From assembly GCF_004963255.1 (NCBI RefSeq), contig NZ_SUGA01000001.1, positions 310,001-374,000 on the forward strand: a stretch of DNA of 64,000 bases, in the 5' to 3' direction. Both the position numbers and the translations under genes were made by a program. The notes under the pieces are model-generated. The model was given only the letters and a program-made list of their open reading frames with translations, was not told where the DNA came from and searched no databases. Origin of the DNA: Mesorhizobium sp. Its GTDB lineage: Bacteria; Pseudomonadota; Alphaproteobacteria; Rhizobiales; Rhizobiaceae. Shown here piece by piece: positions 17,066 to 26,961 of this stretch (position 1 is the first letter of the stretch; the number at the start of each line of letters is the position of its first letter).

Positions 17066-18322
17066 TCAGCGATAGTTTTCGACGGCGGAACCCAACCGCG
17101 ACGAGGCGTCATCCTCGGTCGGGCTTGAAGGATTTCGAGCTCGCCCGATCGCGGCGCCGAGACCCAGCGAGGCGATGGCCACCAGCGGAACGCCGGCGAT
17201 CCAGGGCAGGCGCGGCGCCAGCGCATAGAGCGCGGTGCCGATCGAGGGCCCGAGCGAGTCCTTGAGGTCGACCGCAACGGAAGAGGCCGCCATGTAGGAG
17301 GCACGCCGCGCCGACGGCGCCAGCGCGCTGACGGCCGTCGGCACCAGCGGCCCGACCAGCATTTGCCCCACCGCGCAAAGGCTGACCGCCGCGACCAGCG
17401 ACAGTATCGCCGGCGAGGTCGCCAGCAGCGCAAAGGCAGCGATGGTCGAGATGCCGGCGCCGGCTACCAGCCAAAGAGCCGACCGCGTCTCGGCAAAGCA
17501 GCTGACCAGCATCTGCAAACCGACCGTCAAGCCGGCCGCGTAGGCAAACAGCGCGCCGACACCGGACGGGGTGAGCGTGCCGGCATCCTGCGCATAGAGC
17601 GGGATGACGGCCTCGATCCAGTTGCCGGAAATCTCGAACAGCACGACCCAGGCAAGCAGCTTCGCCAGACGGCCGTCGCGGAAAGCCGGCAGCAGCGCCG
17701 ACAGATCTTCCTCTTCCTCCGCCTCGTCTGCGGCATGACCGCTGCCATGCGTTTCGGCGAATGCGACGAGCATGACGATGCCGCCAAGGATGAGCATGCC
17801 GCCGCCGGCGAGGAACACGCTGCCGAGCGAGACAAGCGCCAGCAGCGCGCCGCAAGCCGGGCCGAGGATCTGCCCGGCGCTCGAGCTCACCTTCGCCATG
17901 CCGAACCAGCGCGGATGCGCTGACGGCTCGGTCACGTCGGCGATTGCCGCGAGGATGGTCGGGTGGAGCACCGACTCGCACATGCCGGTCAAGAGCAGCA
18001 CGGCCGTGGTGGCGGCGACGCCATGGACGAAGAACAGCGCGATGAAGCCGAAGCCGACGCCGAGCGACGACAGGATCAGCACCGGCCGCCGGCCGATCCG
18101 GTCGGCGATGCCGCCGATCAGCGGCGCGGCGACGAGCTCGCCGCCGGCATAGCAGGCAAACAAGAGGCCGATCGCACCGATGGGGATGTTCGCCTCGCCG
18201 CTCGCCCAGAGCGGAAAGAAAGGCACCAGCGCGCCGTCGGCGAAACCGGCGCAGAAGAACAGGAAGAGGCCGAGCAGGGCCGGGCGCGGCAGCCCGCGCC
18301 AGGATGATGGGAGGATGGTCAT
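17066..18322 (-). CDS. MFS transporter
   Basis: A 418-residue major facilitator with about twelve hydrophobic segments. The loop 2-3 motif GGIADRIGRRPVLI is the MFS signature. A long acidic loop (HAADEAEEEEDLSALLPA) divides the two halves. The pattern suits drug or metabolite efflux; no substrate can be assigned. It is upstream of nothing obvious on its strand; the O-methyltransferase gene ends 106 bases before its start and could be co-transcribed. Confidence 0.85.
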   Translation of the reverse strand: MTILPSSWRGLPRPALLGLFLFFCAGFADGALVPFFPLWASGEANIPIGAIGLLFACYAGGELVAAPLIGGIADRIGRRPVLILSSLGVGFGFIALFFVHGVAATTAVLLLTGMCESVLHPTILAAIADVTEPSAHPRWFGMAKVSSSAGQILGPACGALLALVSLGSVFLAGGGMLILGGIVMLVAFAETHGSGHAADEAEEEEDLSALLPAFRDGRLAKLLAWVVLFEISGNWIEAVIPLYAQDAGTLTPSGVGALFAYAAGLTVGLQMLVSCFAETRSALWLVAGAGISTIAAFALLATSPAILSLVAAVSLCAVGQMLVGPLVPTAVSALAPSARRASYMAASSVAVDLKDSLGPSIGTALYALAPRLPWIAGVPLVAIASLGLGAAIGRARNPSSPTEDDASSRLGSAVENYR

Positions 18323-18427
18323 GATGTCACCTACGCGTCAAAGGCTCGAAAGCCGGGATTGCGCGTTGGTTGACGTAAACGCCTACGGCTGCCTGATGGA
18401 CAGCAGGGGTTTATTGTTGGAGCGTGT

Positions 18428-19084
18428 TCAGTTCAGCCGCATCGACAGCTCGACGTCGTCGCCGAACGGCGTGGACATGTAGCCGCCGGCCGGCGCGCGC
18501 ACCCGTTCCAGATAGTCGGGCGAGAAATCGGCATTATCGGCGATGACCAGCGCGCCGGGCCTGAGCCGGCTCTCGACCAGGCTCAATATCTCCGGATAGA
18601 GCGCCTTGGCGCCGTCGAGCAGCAGGAGGTCTATCCGACCCGGCAGGTCCTTGCTCAGCGTTTCCAGCGCGTCGCCCTCGCGGATCTCCACCAGGTCGAT
18701 GAGGCCGCCTTCGGTCAGGTTGGACTTGGCCCGCACCACCTTGGACGGCTCGAATTCCGTCGTGATCAGGCGGCCGCCGCCATTGTCCCTGAGCGCGGCA
18801 GCAAGATAGAGCGTCGAGATGCCGAATGAGGTGCCGAATTCGACGATGATACGCGCGCCGCTGCCGCGCGCCAGCATGTAGAGCAGCGTGCCGGTCTTCG
18901 GCGAGACCGCGAGCCACAGGTCCTTCAGGCTGCCGTAGAACTGGCGATATTCGGTCTTGCTTTGGATGAGGCGCGTCCGTTCCTCGCGCGAGTACCGGGC
19001 GATCGCCGGGCTGGTCGCCGCATCGGCTTCCTTGAACAGGCGGGCGAGCAGCGGGGCCAAAGGGGTTGTGGTCAAGGTGGTCAT
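18428..19084 (-). CDS. SAM-dependent O-methyltransferase-like protein
   Basis: A 218-residue class I methyltransferase. The SAM-binding motif I is seen as IIVEFGTSFGISTLYLAAAL (about residues 78-97). The acidic end of strand 2 is in TTEFEP, and DLLLLDGAKALYPEIL fits the motif of caffeoyl-CoA-type O-methyltransferases. The acceptor is unknown. It is divergent from the TetR gene with a 78-base gap, an arrangement that often means the TetR protein controls it. Confidence 0.82.
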   Translation of the reverse strand: MTTLTTTPLAPLLARLFKEADAATSPAIARYSREERTRLIQSKTEYRQFYGSLKDLWLAVSPKTGTLLYMLARGSGARIIVEFGTSFGISTLYLAAALRDNGGGRLITTEFEPSKVVRAKSNLTEGGLIDLVEIREGDALETLSKDLPGRIDLLLLDGAKALYPEILSLVESRLRPGALVIADNADFSPDYLERVRAPAGGYMSTPFGDDVELSMRLN

Positions 19085-19162
19085 GACTGTCTCCGGACGG
19101 GTTCTTGTGTTGCTTCGAAAAATACGAATAATCCTTCAGGTTTCCAATTCGCATTTCCGAGC

Positions 19163-19804
19163 GTGTCCGTGATCATTCGCCCAAGTCCTTCAATTTCCAC
19201 CCGAAAGCAGCCCAAACAGGCGCGCGCCACGGAACTTGTCGCGGCCATTCTCCAGGCAGCTGCTCAGGTTTTGGCGAGCGAAGGCGCTCAGCGTTTCACC
19301 ACGACGCGCGTCGCCCAAAGGGCCGGCGTCAGCGTCGGCTCGCTCTACCAGTATTTCCCGAACAAGGCGGCGCTGCTGTTCCGGCTGCAGAGCGATGAAT
19401 GGCGCCAGACGACCGAGCTGTTGTGCGGCATCCTCGAAAACGTCGAGCTGTCGCCGCTCGAGCGGATAAGGACGCTGGTCCATGCCTTCATCCGCTCGGA
19501 ATGCGAGGAGGCGGCGGTGCGCGGCGCGCTGAACGACGCGGCGCCGCTCTACCGGGATGCTCCGGAGGCGCAGGAGGCGAGGGCGACGGCGAACCGGACC
19601 GTCGAGGCCTTCATGCGCGAGACCCTTCCTGACGCGCCGGATACCGGCCGCGCTCTGGCCGGCGAACTGATCATGAAGACGCTGAGCGCCGTGGGAGCGG
19701 ATTTCTCGGAAAAGGAGCGGACGGACGGCGAGATCGAAGCCTATTCCGGCGCGCTCGCCGACATGTTTTGCGCCTATCTCAAAAGTCTTGGCCATCGCTG
19801 CTGA
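19163..19804 (+). CDS. TetR-family transcriptional regulator
   Basis: A 213-residue regulator. The N-terminal DNA-binding domain is clear: ELVAAILQAAAQVLASEGAQ, then FTTTRVAQRAGVSVGSLYQYFPNKAALL, the TetR helix-turn-helix. The C-terminal domain is variable and should bind an unknown ligand. No ATG lies near the N-terminus; GTG at 19163 or GTG at 19169 are the usable starts, neither with a good ribosome site. The target is probably the divergent methyltransferase gene and perhaps the MFS gene behind it (inference). Confidence 0.85.
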   Translation: MSVIIRPSPSISTRKQPKQARATELVAAILQAAAQVLASEGAQRFTTTRVAQRAGVSVGSLYQYFPNKAALLFRLQSDEWRQTTELLCGILENVELSPLERIRTLVHAFIRSECEEAAVRGALNDAAPLYRDAPEAQEARATANRTVEAFMRETLPDAPDTGRALAGELIMKTLSAVGADFSEKERTDGEIEAYSGALADMFCAYLKSLGHRC

Positions 19805-19819
19805 GAGCAGCCCATAAAA

Positions 19820-22800
19820 TCACTCCGCGGCCGGCGCCAGCGGCCTGACCCTTGCCATCATCGAGCGCAGCACGGCCGGCTTCACCGGCTTGTTGACGAC
19901 CGGAATGTCGAGCTGGCTTGCGGCGGCGCGCACCTCGCTGGAGCGGTCGGCGGTGACCAGCACGCAGGGCAGGTCCTGGCCGTAGGCGGCGCGCAACCTG
20001 GCGATCGCGTCGAGCCCGGTGCCGCCGTCGAGATGATAGTCCGCAAGCACGACGTCCGGCCTCGCCGCGCCGGGCCGCATGAGTTCTCCCGATCCCGAAG
20101 CCGTCTCGACATGGCAGCCCCAGCCTTCGAGCAGCAGCCGCATGCCGTCGAGGATGCGCGCGTCATTGTCGATGCAGAGCACATTGAGCCCGGCAAGCGT
20201 CGACGCAGAGCGGGCCGGGGCTTTGCCGATTTCGCGCGGCGGCGCCGCGACCTCCGCGACCGGCAGGATGACGGAAAAGCGCGTGCCCTTGCCCGGGTTG
20301 GAGAAAATGCGGATTTCGAGCCGCAGCACCCGCGCGATGCGGTCGACGATGGAGAGCCCGAGGCCAAGGCCCTCCGCCTCGCGCACGCCCTCGTCGAGGC
20401 GCGTGAACTCGTGGAAGACGGTGTTGAGCTTGTCGCCGGCGATGCCGATGCCGGTGTCGATCACCTGGATCTCGGCCAGTTCGCCGCGTCGCCGCACCCC
20501 AACCAGGATGCGGCCCTTGCGCGTGTATTTGATGGCGTTCGAGACCAGGTTCTGAATCAGCCGGCGCAAAAGGTTGCGATCGGTCATGACGCCGAGCGAG
20601 GATGGCATGATCTTGAGCTCGAGCTTCTTTTCGGCGGCCAAAGGGCGGAAGTCATTGCCGATCTGGCTGAGCAGCCCGCCGAGGCTGAAGGCGGTGTCTT
20701 CGGGCTTCATGGCGCCGGCATCGAGCCGCGAGATGTCGAGCACCGCGCCGAGGATGGTTTCGACCGATTCCAGCGAGGATTCGATGTTGATGGCCGCCTT
20801 GCCGGCCGGCCCCTTGCCGGCCTTCTCAATCAGCGACGAGCAATAGAGACGGGCCGCGTTGAGCGGCTGCAGGATGTCGTGGCCGGCTGCGGCGAGGAAA
20901 CGCGTCTTGCCAAGATTGGCCTCCTCGGCCAGCATCTGCGCCTGCGCCAGCTCCTCGTTGACCCGGGTGAGCTCGATGGTGCGGGTCTTGACCCGCTGTT
21001 CCAGCGATTCATTGGCCCGCTTCAGCGCCAGGTCCTGCTCCACCCGGCCGGAGATGTCGGCATAGGTGGCGACGATGCCGCCGTCGGGCATCGGGTTGGA
21101 GCGCAGCTCCAGAATGCGTCCGCTGGTCTTCAGCTCCATCTGCCATGGCCCGGCGAAGCTGGTCAGTCGGTTGAGCATCGTCACGCGCTGGTCAGCCGGG
21201 ATATCGCCGCGTTCGGCAAGATGGCGCAGGATCCGGTCGAGCGACACGCCGACCTGCCCCATCTCGTCCGGCAGGTCGAACAGCTGCCGGTATTGCCGGT
21301 TCCAGCAGATCAGCCGGAAATCGCGGTCGAAGACGGTGATGCCTTGCTCCATCTGGTCGAGGGCGATCTGGAGCAGGTCGCGATTGTGCTGCAGCGCCTC
21401 GGTGGCGTCGTCGAGCAGCTTGAAGGCATCCTTGGAATCGTGGTCGTTGCGGCGGAAGAGCAGCGACAGGATCAGCCGCGCCGAGGACGAGCCGACGGCG
21501 CTTGCCAGCAATTGCTCCGAGAAGCGGATGACATCCATGCTCGCTTGCTCCTTGCCGTGGAGCGAAACGCTTGCGCTCTTCTCGAAGGACTGGAAGGAGC
21601 GCTCCGTGCGCTCGACGCCGAGATAGCGCGAGATCGTGTCCTTAAGATCATTGACGGTGACGGCGGTGCGGAAGCGCCTGAGGCTTGGCATCGGGCTCGT
21701 TTCGCGCGGCACGAAGATCGCCGCCTGGATGCGCTCCAGCGGCACCGACGCGCGCGACAGCGACCCCAGCACGAAGAACAGGGCGTTGACCGAGAGGCTC
21801 CACAGCACGCCGTGGTTCAGCGGCTCGCCGACGGTGCCGAACAGCGCCTGTGGTCTCAGCGCCTCGAAGCCGAACAGCCCATGCACGACGATGTCGGAGC
21901 CCGGGCCGGCGAGCGAAGGCAGAAGAAGCGTGTAACCCCAGACAGCGATGCCCGCGACCATGCCGAGCGCGGCGCCCCGGCCGTTGGCGCGGCGCCAGAT
22001 CAGGCCGCCGATCAGTGCCGGCGCGAATTGCGCGATCGCCGCGAACGACATCAGCCCGATCGAGGACAGCCGCGCGCTGTTGGTGCTCTCGCGGTAGTAG
22101 AGGAAGGCGATGAACAGCAGGATGAAGATGGACGCGCGGCGTACGTTGAGGATCAGTGTCGACCAATCCTCATTCTCCGAGGCGCTGGTCTTGATGACGC
22201 GGCGCACGAACAGCGGGATGATGAGATCGTTGGAGATCATGATCGACAGCGCGACGCTCTCGACGATCACCATGGCGGTCGCCGCCGACAGGCCGCCGAC
22301 GAAGGCGGCCATGGCGAGCACGTCATGCCCGCCGAGCAGCGGCAGCGACAGGACGTAAAGGTCGCTGCTGGTCTTGGAGCCGACCAGCGACAGGCCGGCA
22401 AAGGCGATCGGCAGCACGAAGAGGTTGATCGCCACGAGATAGAGCGGAAACAGCCAGGTCGCCGTGCGCAGTTCCGCCTCGCTGCGGTTCTCCACGATGG
22501 TGACATAGAATTGCCGCGGCAGCATCAGGATGGCAAAGCCGCTCAAGGTGGTCAGCACCAGCCAGGTGGCCAGCGAGGTGTTGTAGCTCATCGCCTGGCG
22601 TACCTGGCCGTTCGGGGCGAGCCTTGCGAACATGTCGCCGGGGCCGCCGAAGATCAGGAACGTGACCATCAGGCCGATGGCTATGAATGCGGCGAGCTTC
22701 ACCACGGTCTCGACCGCAACCGCCAGAACCAGCCCGTCCTGATGTTCCGTAGCGTCGGCATGGCGGGTGCCGAACAGCACCGCGAACAGCGCCAAAAGCA

Positions 22801-23305
22801 TCGCCACCACCAGCGAGATATCGCTGACGAACGGATCGAAAGAGGGCGGCGAGCCGGTATAGTGCTCGACCATCAGGCTGACCGAGCCCGAGATCGCCTT
22901 GAGCTGCAGCGCGATATAGGGCACCGCGCCGATCGTGGCGATCAAGGTCGCGATCGCCGCGACGGTGAAGCTCTTGCCGTAGCGGGCACCGAGGAAGTCG
23001 GCGATCGAGGTGATCTTCTCGCTTTTCGCCAGCCGGACCAGGCGGTTGAGCAGCGGGAAGCCGAACACGAAGACCAGCACCGGGCCGGTATAGATGCCGA
23101 GGAATTCGAGGCCGCGCTCGGAGGAAAGCCCGACGGAGCCGAAGAAGGTCCAGGAGGTGCAGTAAATGGCCAGGCTAAGCGCATAGATGAACGGCCGCGC
23201 CCGACCGAGCCCCGTGGCGGCGGCGCGCCGGTCGCCGACGCTGGCAATGGCGAAAAGCAGCGTCACATAGGCGATCGCGATGATGACGACGAACCAGCCC
23301 TGCAC
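19820..23305 (-). CDS. Hybrid histidine kinase with N-terminal sodium:solute symporter domain
   Basis: A protein of about 1161 residues. Residues 1 to about 500 form a multi-helix SSF/PutP-like transporter domain. A linker and a PAS domain follow (DQMEQGITVFDRDFRLICWNRQY), then a coiled coil, a HisKA domain with H809 in AAGHDILQPL, an ATPase with N, G1 and G2 boxes (NLVSNAIKYT, DTGIGI, GLGLGL), and a C-terminal receiver with D1089 in VLADYHLDGG. This is the architecture of CbrA-like kinases that couple solute movement to signalling. GTG at 23305 is chosen because GGGAGGAAG lies eight bases upstream and the first membrane helix starts there; the frame stays open to 24316 only by chance across mscL. 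No dedicated regulator gene adjoins it. Confidence 0.9.
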   Translation of the reverse strand: MQGWFVVIIAIAYVTLLFAIASVGDRRAAATGLGRARPFIYALSLAIYCTSWTFFGSVGLSSERGLEFLGIYTGPVLVFVFGFPLLNRLVRLAKSEKITSIADFLGARYGKSFTVAAIATLIATIGAVPYIALQLKAISGSVSLMVEHYTGSPPSFDPFVSDISLVVAMLLALFAVLFGTRHADATEHQDGLVLAVAVETVVKLAAFIAIGLMVTFLIFGGPGDMFARLAPNGQVRQAMSYNTSLATWLVLTTLSGFAILMLPRQFYVTIVENRSEAELRTATWLFPLYLVAINLFVLPIAFAGLSLVGSKTSSDLYVLSLPLLGGHDVLAMAAFVGGLSAATAMVIVESVALSIMISNDLIIPLFVRRVIKTSASENEDWSTLILNVRRASIFILLFIAFLYYRESTNSARLSSIGLMSFAAIAQFAPALIGGLIWRRANGRGAALGMVAGIAVWGYTLLLPSLAGPGSDIVVHGLFGFEALRPQALFGTVGEPLNHGVLWSLSVNALFFVLGSLSRASVPLERIQAAIFVPRETSPMPSLRRFRTAVTVNDLKDTISRYLGVERTERSFQSFEKSASVSLHGKEQASMDVIRFSEQLLASAVGSSSARLILSLLFRRNDHDSKDAFKLLDDATEALQHNRDLLQIALDQMEQGITVFDRDFRLICWNRQYRQLFDLPDEMGQVGVSLDRILRHLAERGDIPADQRVTMLNRLTSFAGPWQMELKTSGRILELRSNPMPDGGIVATYADISGRVEQDLALKRANESLEQRVKTRTIELTRVNEELAQAQMLAEEANLGKTRFLAAAGHDILQPLNAARLYCSSLIEKAGKGPAGKAAINIESSLESVETILGAVLDISRLDAGAMKPEDTAFSLGGLLSQIGNDFRPLAAEKKLELKIMPSSLGVMTDRNLLRRLIQNLVSNAIKYTRKGRILVGVRRRGELAEIQVIDTGIGIAGDKLNTVFHEFTRLDEGVREAEGLGLGLSIVDRIARVLRLEIRIFSNPGKGTRFSVILPVAEVAAPPREIGKAPARSASTLAGLNVLCIDNDARILDGMRLLLEGWGCHVETASGSGELMRPGAARPDVVLADYHLDGGTGLDAIARLRAAYGQDLPCVLVTADRSSEVRAAASQLDIPVVNKPVKPAVLRSMMARVRPLAPAAE

Positions 23306-23351
23306 GGCCCGTGCTTCCTCCCTGGCCGGTCTCCCATCCGGCCTGCCCAAC

Positions 23352-23393
23352 CAATTCCGGAAAAATACCAGGCGATTTGCCGTCCGGAATTGC
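23352..23393. repeat. Dispersed palindromic intergenic repeat, copy 3 (divergent)
   Basis: CAATTCC and GGAATTG arms with the shared CCGTCCGGAATTGCGT end, but a changed middle compared with the other copies. It lies 47 bases upstream of the hybrid kinase start, in the 342-base gap shared with mscL. Confidence 0.7.
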
Positions 23394-23545
23394 GTCTGAA
23401 CAAATACCCAAAGCGGCCGGGCATCTCGATGAAACGCTAGACCGTCCTGACGCAACCACAGCTCGAGGCCCAAGTCCATCGCGGCTTTGGGCGCATATGC
23501 GGCTGATGACGATGCGTGACACAAACCAGTGCCTTCATTGTTTTT

Positions 23546-23569
23546 CCGGTTTTGCAACCGGGGGTTTTT
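23546..23569 (+). terminator. Terminator-like hairpin in the mscL leader
   Basis: CCGGTT pairs with AACCGG around TTGC, followed by GGGTTTTT. It is 79 bases upstream of the mscL ATG within the 342-base gap 23306-23647, which holds no gene. It could stop transcription entering from upstream or act as a leader element; position alone does not decide. Confidence 0.4.
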
Positions 23570-23647
23570 GTTATTGTGAGGCCCGGGTCGGCGCCGAAGG
23601 ACAACTGGTGAGGCGGCAGCGCGGCCCGCCACGGCAAGGAGGGTCGA

Positions 23648-24070
23648 ATGCTGAAAGAATTCCAGGAGTTCATTTCCAAGGGCAATGTGATGGACTTGGC
23701 CGTCGGCGTCATCATCGGCGCCGCCTTCGGCAAGATCGTCGATTCCTTGGTCAACGACATCATCATGCCGATCGTCGGCGCGATCTTCGGCGGGCTGGAC
23801 TTCAACAATTACTTCTTCGGGCTGTCCTCCAACGTCCATTCGGCAACGCTGGCTGACGCCAAGAAGGAGGGCGCGGTGTTCGCCTATGGCAGCTTCATCA
23901 CCGTCGTGCTGAACTTCCTGATCCTTGCCTTCATCATTTTCCTGATGGTCAAAGCGGTGAACAATCTGCGCAAGCGGCTGGAGCGCGAGAAGCCGGCTCC
24001 CGCCGCGGCTCCGCCGCCGGCCGACGTGCAACTCCTGACCGAAATCCGCGACCTGCTCGCCAGGAAGTAA
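23648..24070 (+). CDS. mscL: Large-conductance mechanosensitive channel
   Basis: A 140-residue channel protein, typical length for MscL. The N-terminal amphipathic helix and first membrane helix are [28 protein letters not shown]. The second helix is [23 protein letters not shown], and the C-terminal part is a charged, Pro/Ala linker and short helix. It opens under membrane tension to release solutes after a drop in osmolarity. AAGGAGGGT stands seven bases before the ATG. A strong terminator follows, so it is a single-gene unit. Confidence 0.97.
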   Translation: MLKEFQEFISKGNVMDLAVGVIIGAAFGKIVDSLVNDIIMPIVGAIFGGLDFNNYFFGLSSNVHSATLADAKKEGAVFAYGSFITVVLNFLILAFIIFLMVKAVNNLRKRLEREKPAPAAAPPPADVQLLTEIRDLLARK

Positions 24071-24092
24071 CGCAGAGCGCGCGCTCTGGACC

Positions 24093-24122
24093 AAAACCCC
24101 GGCCCCAGGCGGCCGGGGTTTT
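24093..24122 (+). terminator. Rho-independent terminator after mscL
   Basis: AAAACCCCGGCC pairs with GGCCGGGGTTTT around a six-base loop (CCAGGC), 22 bases after the mscL stop. The self-complementary A and T ends make it usable in both directions. Confidence 0.92.
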
Positions 24123-24173
24123 CCGTTTGGCGATCTGGTAAGAGCGCTGACGACACGAACACGGATTTTGCCC

Positions 24174-25340
24174 ATGAGCCTTTTCGACACCTTGCGCGCC
24201 GAAGCCCGCGCCGCGCCCGAAAGCGGCATTGTCGCCGTCATCAACCATGGCCGCCTGCGCGAAGGGCTGATCCCGCTCTGGGCCGGCGAGGGCGATCTTC
24301 CGACGCCTTCCTTCATCAGCGATGCCGCCGCACGCGGGCTCGCTGATGGCGAGACCTTCTACACCTGGCAGAAGGGCATTCCCGAGCTCCGGCAGGCGCT
24401 CGCGCGCTACTACGCCAGGCACTTCGGCAAAACCTTCGCCGAGGAAGAGTTCATCGTCACCGCATCCGGCATGCATGCCATCCAGCTGGCCATCGACGCC
24501 ATAGCCGGCAGCGGCGACGAGGTGATCTACCTCTCTCCCGCCTGGCCGAATTTCGCCGCCGCCGCGGGCGTGGCCGGCGCCGTGCCGGTGCCGGTCACGC
24601 TCGACGAGTCCGGCAATGGCTGGTCCTGCGATGTCGACAAGATCGCCTCGGCGATCACGCCCCGCACGAAACTGTTGTTCATCAACACGCCTTCCAACCC
24701 GACAGGCTGGACCGCCGATAGGGAAACGCTCCAGGCGATCCTGGATCTCGCCCGCGCAAAGGGCTTATGGATCATCGCCGACGAGATCTATTCGCTGTTC
24801 CACTACGGCCATGGCCGGGCGCCGTCCTTCCTCGACGTGGCCACGCCCGAGGACCGCATCCTGTTCGTCAACAGTTTTTCCAAGAACTGGGCAATGACCG
24901 GCTGGCGTATCGGCTGGATCAAGACCCATCCCGCCTTGCAGCAGGTGTTCGAAAACCTGATCCAGTACTCGACCTCGGGCGTCGCGCAGTTCATGCAGCG
25001 CGGCGCGGTCGCCGCCCTCGACGAGGGGGACGGCTTCATAACCGAACAGGTGGAGCGCGCGCATGCCGCGCGCGACCTCGTCTGCGGCATCCTTGGCGAA
25101 ACCGGCAAGGCGCGGTTCACCGTGCCGCAGGGCGCCTTCTACCTGTTCTTCAGGGTCGACGGCCTCACCGATTCCCGAAAAGCGGCCTTCGACATCGTCG
25201 ACAATGCCAATGTCGGCCTGGCGCCCGGCACCGCCTTCGGTCCCGGCGGCGAAGCTTTCCTCAGACTATGCTTCCACCGCCGCCTCGATCAGCTCGAGGA
25301 AGCGGCGCATCGCCTGGCGAACTGGATGAAGACTGTGTGA
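24174..25340 (+). CDS. Class I PLP-dependent aminotransferase
   Basis: A 388-residue fold-type I aminotransferase. The PLP lysine is in NSFSKNWAMTGWRIGW, with substrate and cofactor residues in NTPSNPTGW and ADEIYSLF. Its family is that of aspartate/aromatic aminotransferases; the exact amino acid donor cannot be told from the motifs. ATG at 24174 (MSLFDTLR) is preferred to a TTG six bases earlier. It converges on hemA with an 11-base gap. Confidence 0.87.
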   Translation: MSLFDTLRAEARAAPESGIVAVINHGRLREGLIPLWAGEGDLPTPSFISDAAARGLADGETFYTWQKGIPELRQALARYYARHFGKTFAEEEFIVTASGMHAIQLAIDAIAGSGDEVIYLSPAWPNFAAAAGVAGAVPVPVTLDESGNGWSCDVDKIASAITPRTKLLFINTPSNPTGWTADRETLQAILDLARAKGLWIIADEIYSLFHYGHGRAPSFLDVATPEDRILFVNSFSKNWAMTGWRIGWIKTHPALQQVFENLIQYSTSGVAQFMQRGAVAALDEGDGFITEQVERAHAARDLVCGILGETGKARFTVPQGAFYLFFRVDGLTDSRKAAFDIVDNANVGLAPGTAFGPGGEAFLRLCFHRRLDQLEEAAHRLANWMKTV

Positions 25341-25351
25341 GAGAAGCGGCT

Positions 25352-26629
25352 TCAGCCGCCTGACTTCGGTACCAGCAGCGGAATGATCCGGTCGGTCTTG
25401 GCGACTGCGGGGCGGCCGGAGCCGGCATAGGGGATGCCGAGCGCATCCCAGGTCTCGACCAGGGCGTCCTGCAGCTCGGCAATCAGCGCGTCGGAGTGGA
25501 ACGGTGTGGGCGTGATGCGCAGCCGCTCGGTGCCGCGCGGCACCGTCGGATAGTTGATCGGCTGGATGTAGATGCCGTGCACGCCAAGCAGCCGGTCGCT
25601 CGCCATCTTGCAAAGCTCGGGGTCGCCGACCAGCACCGGCACGATATGGGTGGCCGATTCCATCACCGGCAGGCCCGCCGCGGCAAGCACCTGCTTGGTG
25701 CGCGCCGCCTGGCGCTGCTGCGCGTCGCGCTCGGCCTGCGAGCGCTTGAGGTGGCGGATCGAGGTGGTGGCGGCGGCCGCGATCGCCGGCGGCAGTGCGG
25801 TGGTGAAGATGAAGCCCGGCGCGTAGGAGCGCACCGCGTCGATCACAGCACTTGTGCCGGTGATATAGCCGCCCAGCGTGCCGAAGGCCTTGGCCAAGGT
25901 TCCCTCGATGATGTCGACGCGGTCGGCAAGGCCTTCGCGTTCGGTGATGCCGCCGCCGCGCGGTCCGTACATGCCCACCGCATGCACCTCGTCGATATAG
26001 GTCATGGCGTTGTAGCGCTCGGCCAGCTCGACGATCTCTCTGATCGGCGCGATGTCGCCGTCCATCGAATAGACGCTCTCGAACACGATCAGCTTGGCGC
26101 GCTCGCGGCCCGCCGCCTGAAGCAGGCTTTCCAGATGCGCGACATCGTTGTGGCGGAAGATCTTCTTTTCGGCACCCGAGCGGCGCACGCCTTCGATCAT
26201 CGAGGCATGGTTGAGCTCATCGGAGAGCACTAGGCAGTTGGGCAAAAGCCGGGCGATGGTCGAGATCGAGGCCTCGTTGGAGACGAAGCCGGAGGTGAAG
26301 ACGAGCCCGGCCTCCTTGTCATGCAGGTCGGCGAGCTCCTGCTCGAGCTCGACCAGCGGGTTGGAGGTGCCGGAGATGTTGCGGGTGCCGCCGGCGCCCG
26401 AGCCCATTTTGCCGGCCGCGGTCTGGAAGGCGGCAATCACATCCTCGTTCTGGCCCATGCCGAGATAGTCGTTGGAGCACCATACGGTGATTTCCTGGGC
26501 ACGGCCGTTGGACCGCCAGATGGCGCGCGGGAACTTGCCCACCATGCGCTCGAGGTCGGCGAAGACGCGGTAGCGCCGCTCCGCGTGGAGCTGGTCGATC
26601 GCATCCTCGAAGAACCGCTGGTAATTCAT
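25352..26629 (-). CDS. hemA: 5-aminolevulinate synthase
   Basis: A 425-residue enzyme that condenses glycine and succinyl-CoA to 5-aminolevulinate, the first step of haem synthesis in alphaproteobacteria. Seen motifs: glycine-rich [39 protein letters not shown], and the PLP lysine in [12 protein letters not shown]. The length agrees with rhizobial HemA. ATG at 26629 ([10 protein letters not shown]) is preferred over a start at 26692 because the family begins there and GGGAAG is upstream. Haem supply also matters to the quinol oxidase genes later in the window. Confidence 0.95.
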   Translation of the reverse strand: MNYQRFFEDAIDQLHAERRYRVFADLERMVGKFPRAIWRSNGRAQEITVWCSNDYLGMGQNEDVIAAFQTAAGKMGSGAGGTRNISGTSNPLVELEQELADLHDKEAGLVFTSGFVSNEASISTIARLLPNCLVLSDELNHASMIEGVRRSGAEKKIFRHNDVAHLESLLQAAGRERAKLIVFESVYSMDGDIAPIREIVELAERYNAMTYIDEVHAVGMYGPRGGGITEREGLADRVDIIEGTLAKAFGTLGGYITGTSAVIDAVRSYAPGFIFTTALPPAIAAAATTSIRHLKRSQAERDAQQRQAARTKQVLAAAGLPVMESATHIVPVLVGDPELCKMASDRLLGVHGIYIQPINYPTVPRGTERLRITPTPFHSDALIAELQDALVETWDALGIPYAGSGRPAVAKTDRIIPLLVPKSGG

Positions 26630-26961
26630 GTCGACTTCCCAATTTTGCGGCGGATCATAGTCACTGCCCCATGCCGCGTCCACCGCGCCCAACCGGTCAA
26701 AATGCCACGCCTTTACCCTGTTCCTAACGATGCCGGATCGTGGCCTATTCCCGGCTGTTTGAAGCAGATTTGTTTCAGTACGATGCCTCGGACGGGAGGA
26801 ACTGTTACCGACTTAACGTTAGAGGGAGGCCAATGCATATAGCCCAAACGTGTACAGCGGTTTTGGGGGAACGACATGGACTTTAACGGGCTTGCGGCGG
26901 GGTTTCCAGCACGGGGGCTGTTGAGACAGTTTCCGATAAATCTTGATCAGCGAGGTAGAAG
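26630..26961. other. Intergenic region between hemA and galE, with a degenerate repeat and a doubtful small frame
   Basis: These 332 bases must hold the divergent promoters of hemA and galE. The stretch 26844-26878 (CCCAAACG, then CGGTTTTGGG, then ACGACATG) resembles the same rhizobial palindrome that ends in GACATG at 44040. A 29-codon frame starts at the ATG inside that repeat (26876) and ends at 26965, overlapping the galE ATG. Because its start belongs to a repeat, I do not call it a gene. No other feature is evident. Confidence 0.5.

Noticed and set aside
20033..23440. Open frame of over 1100 codons on the plus strand, opposite the hybrid kinase
   Set aside because: It mirrors the kinase gene base for base, is rich in Arg, Asp, Gln and His as expected of antisense GC-rich coding DNA, and has no family motif.
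23306..24316. N-terminal extension of the hybrid kinase across mscL
   Set aside because: mscL on the other strand is certain, and a good ribosome site plus the first membrane helix mark the start at 23305.
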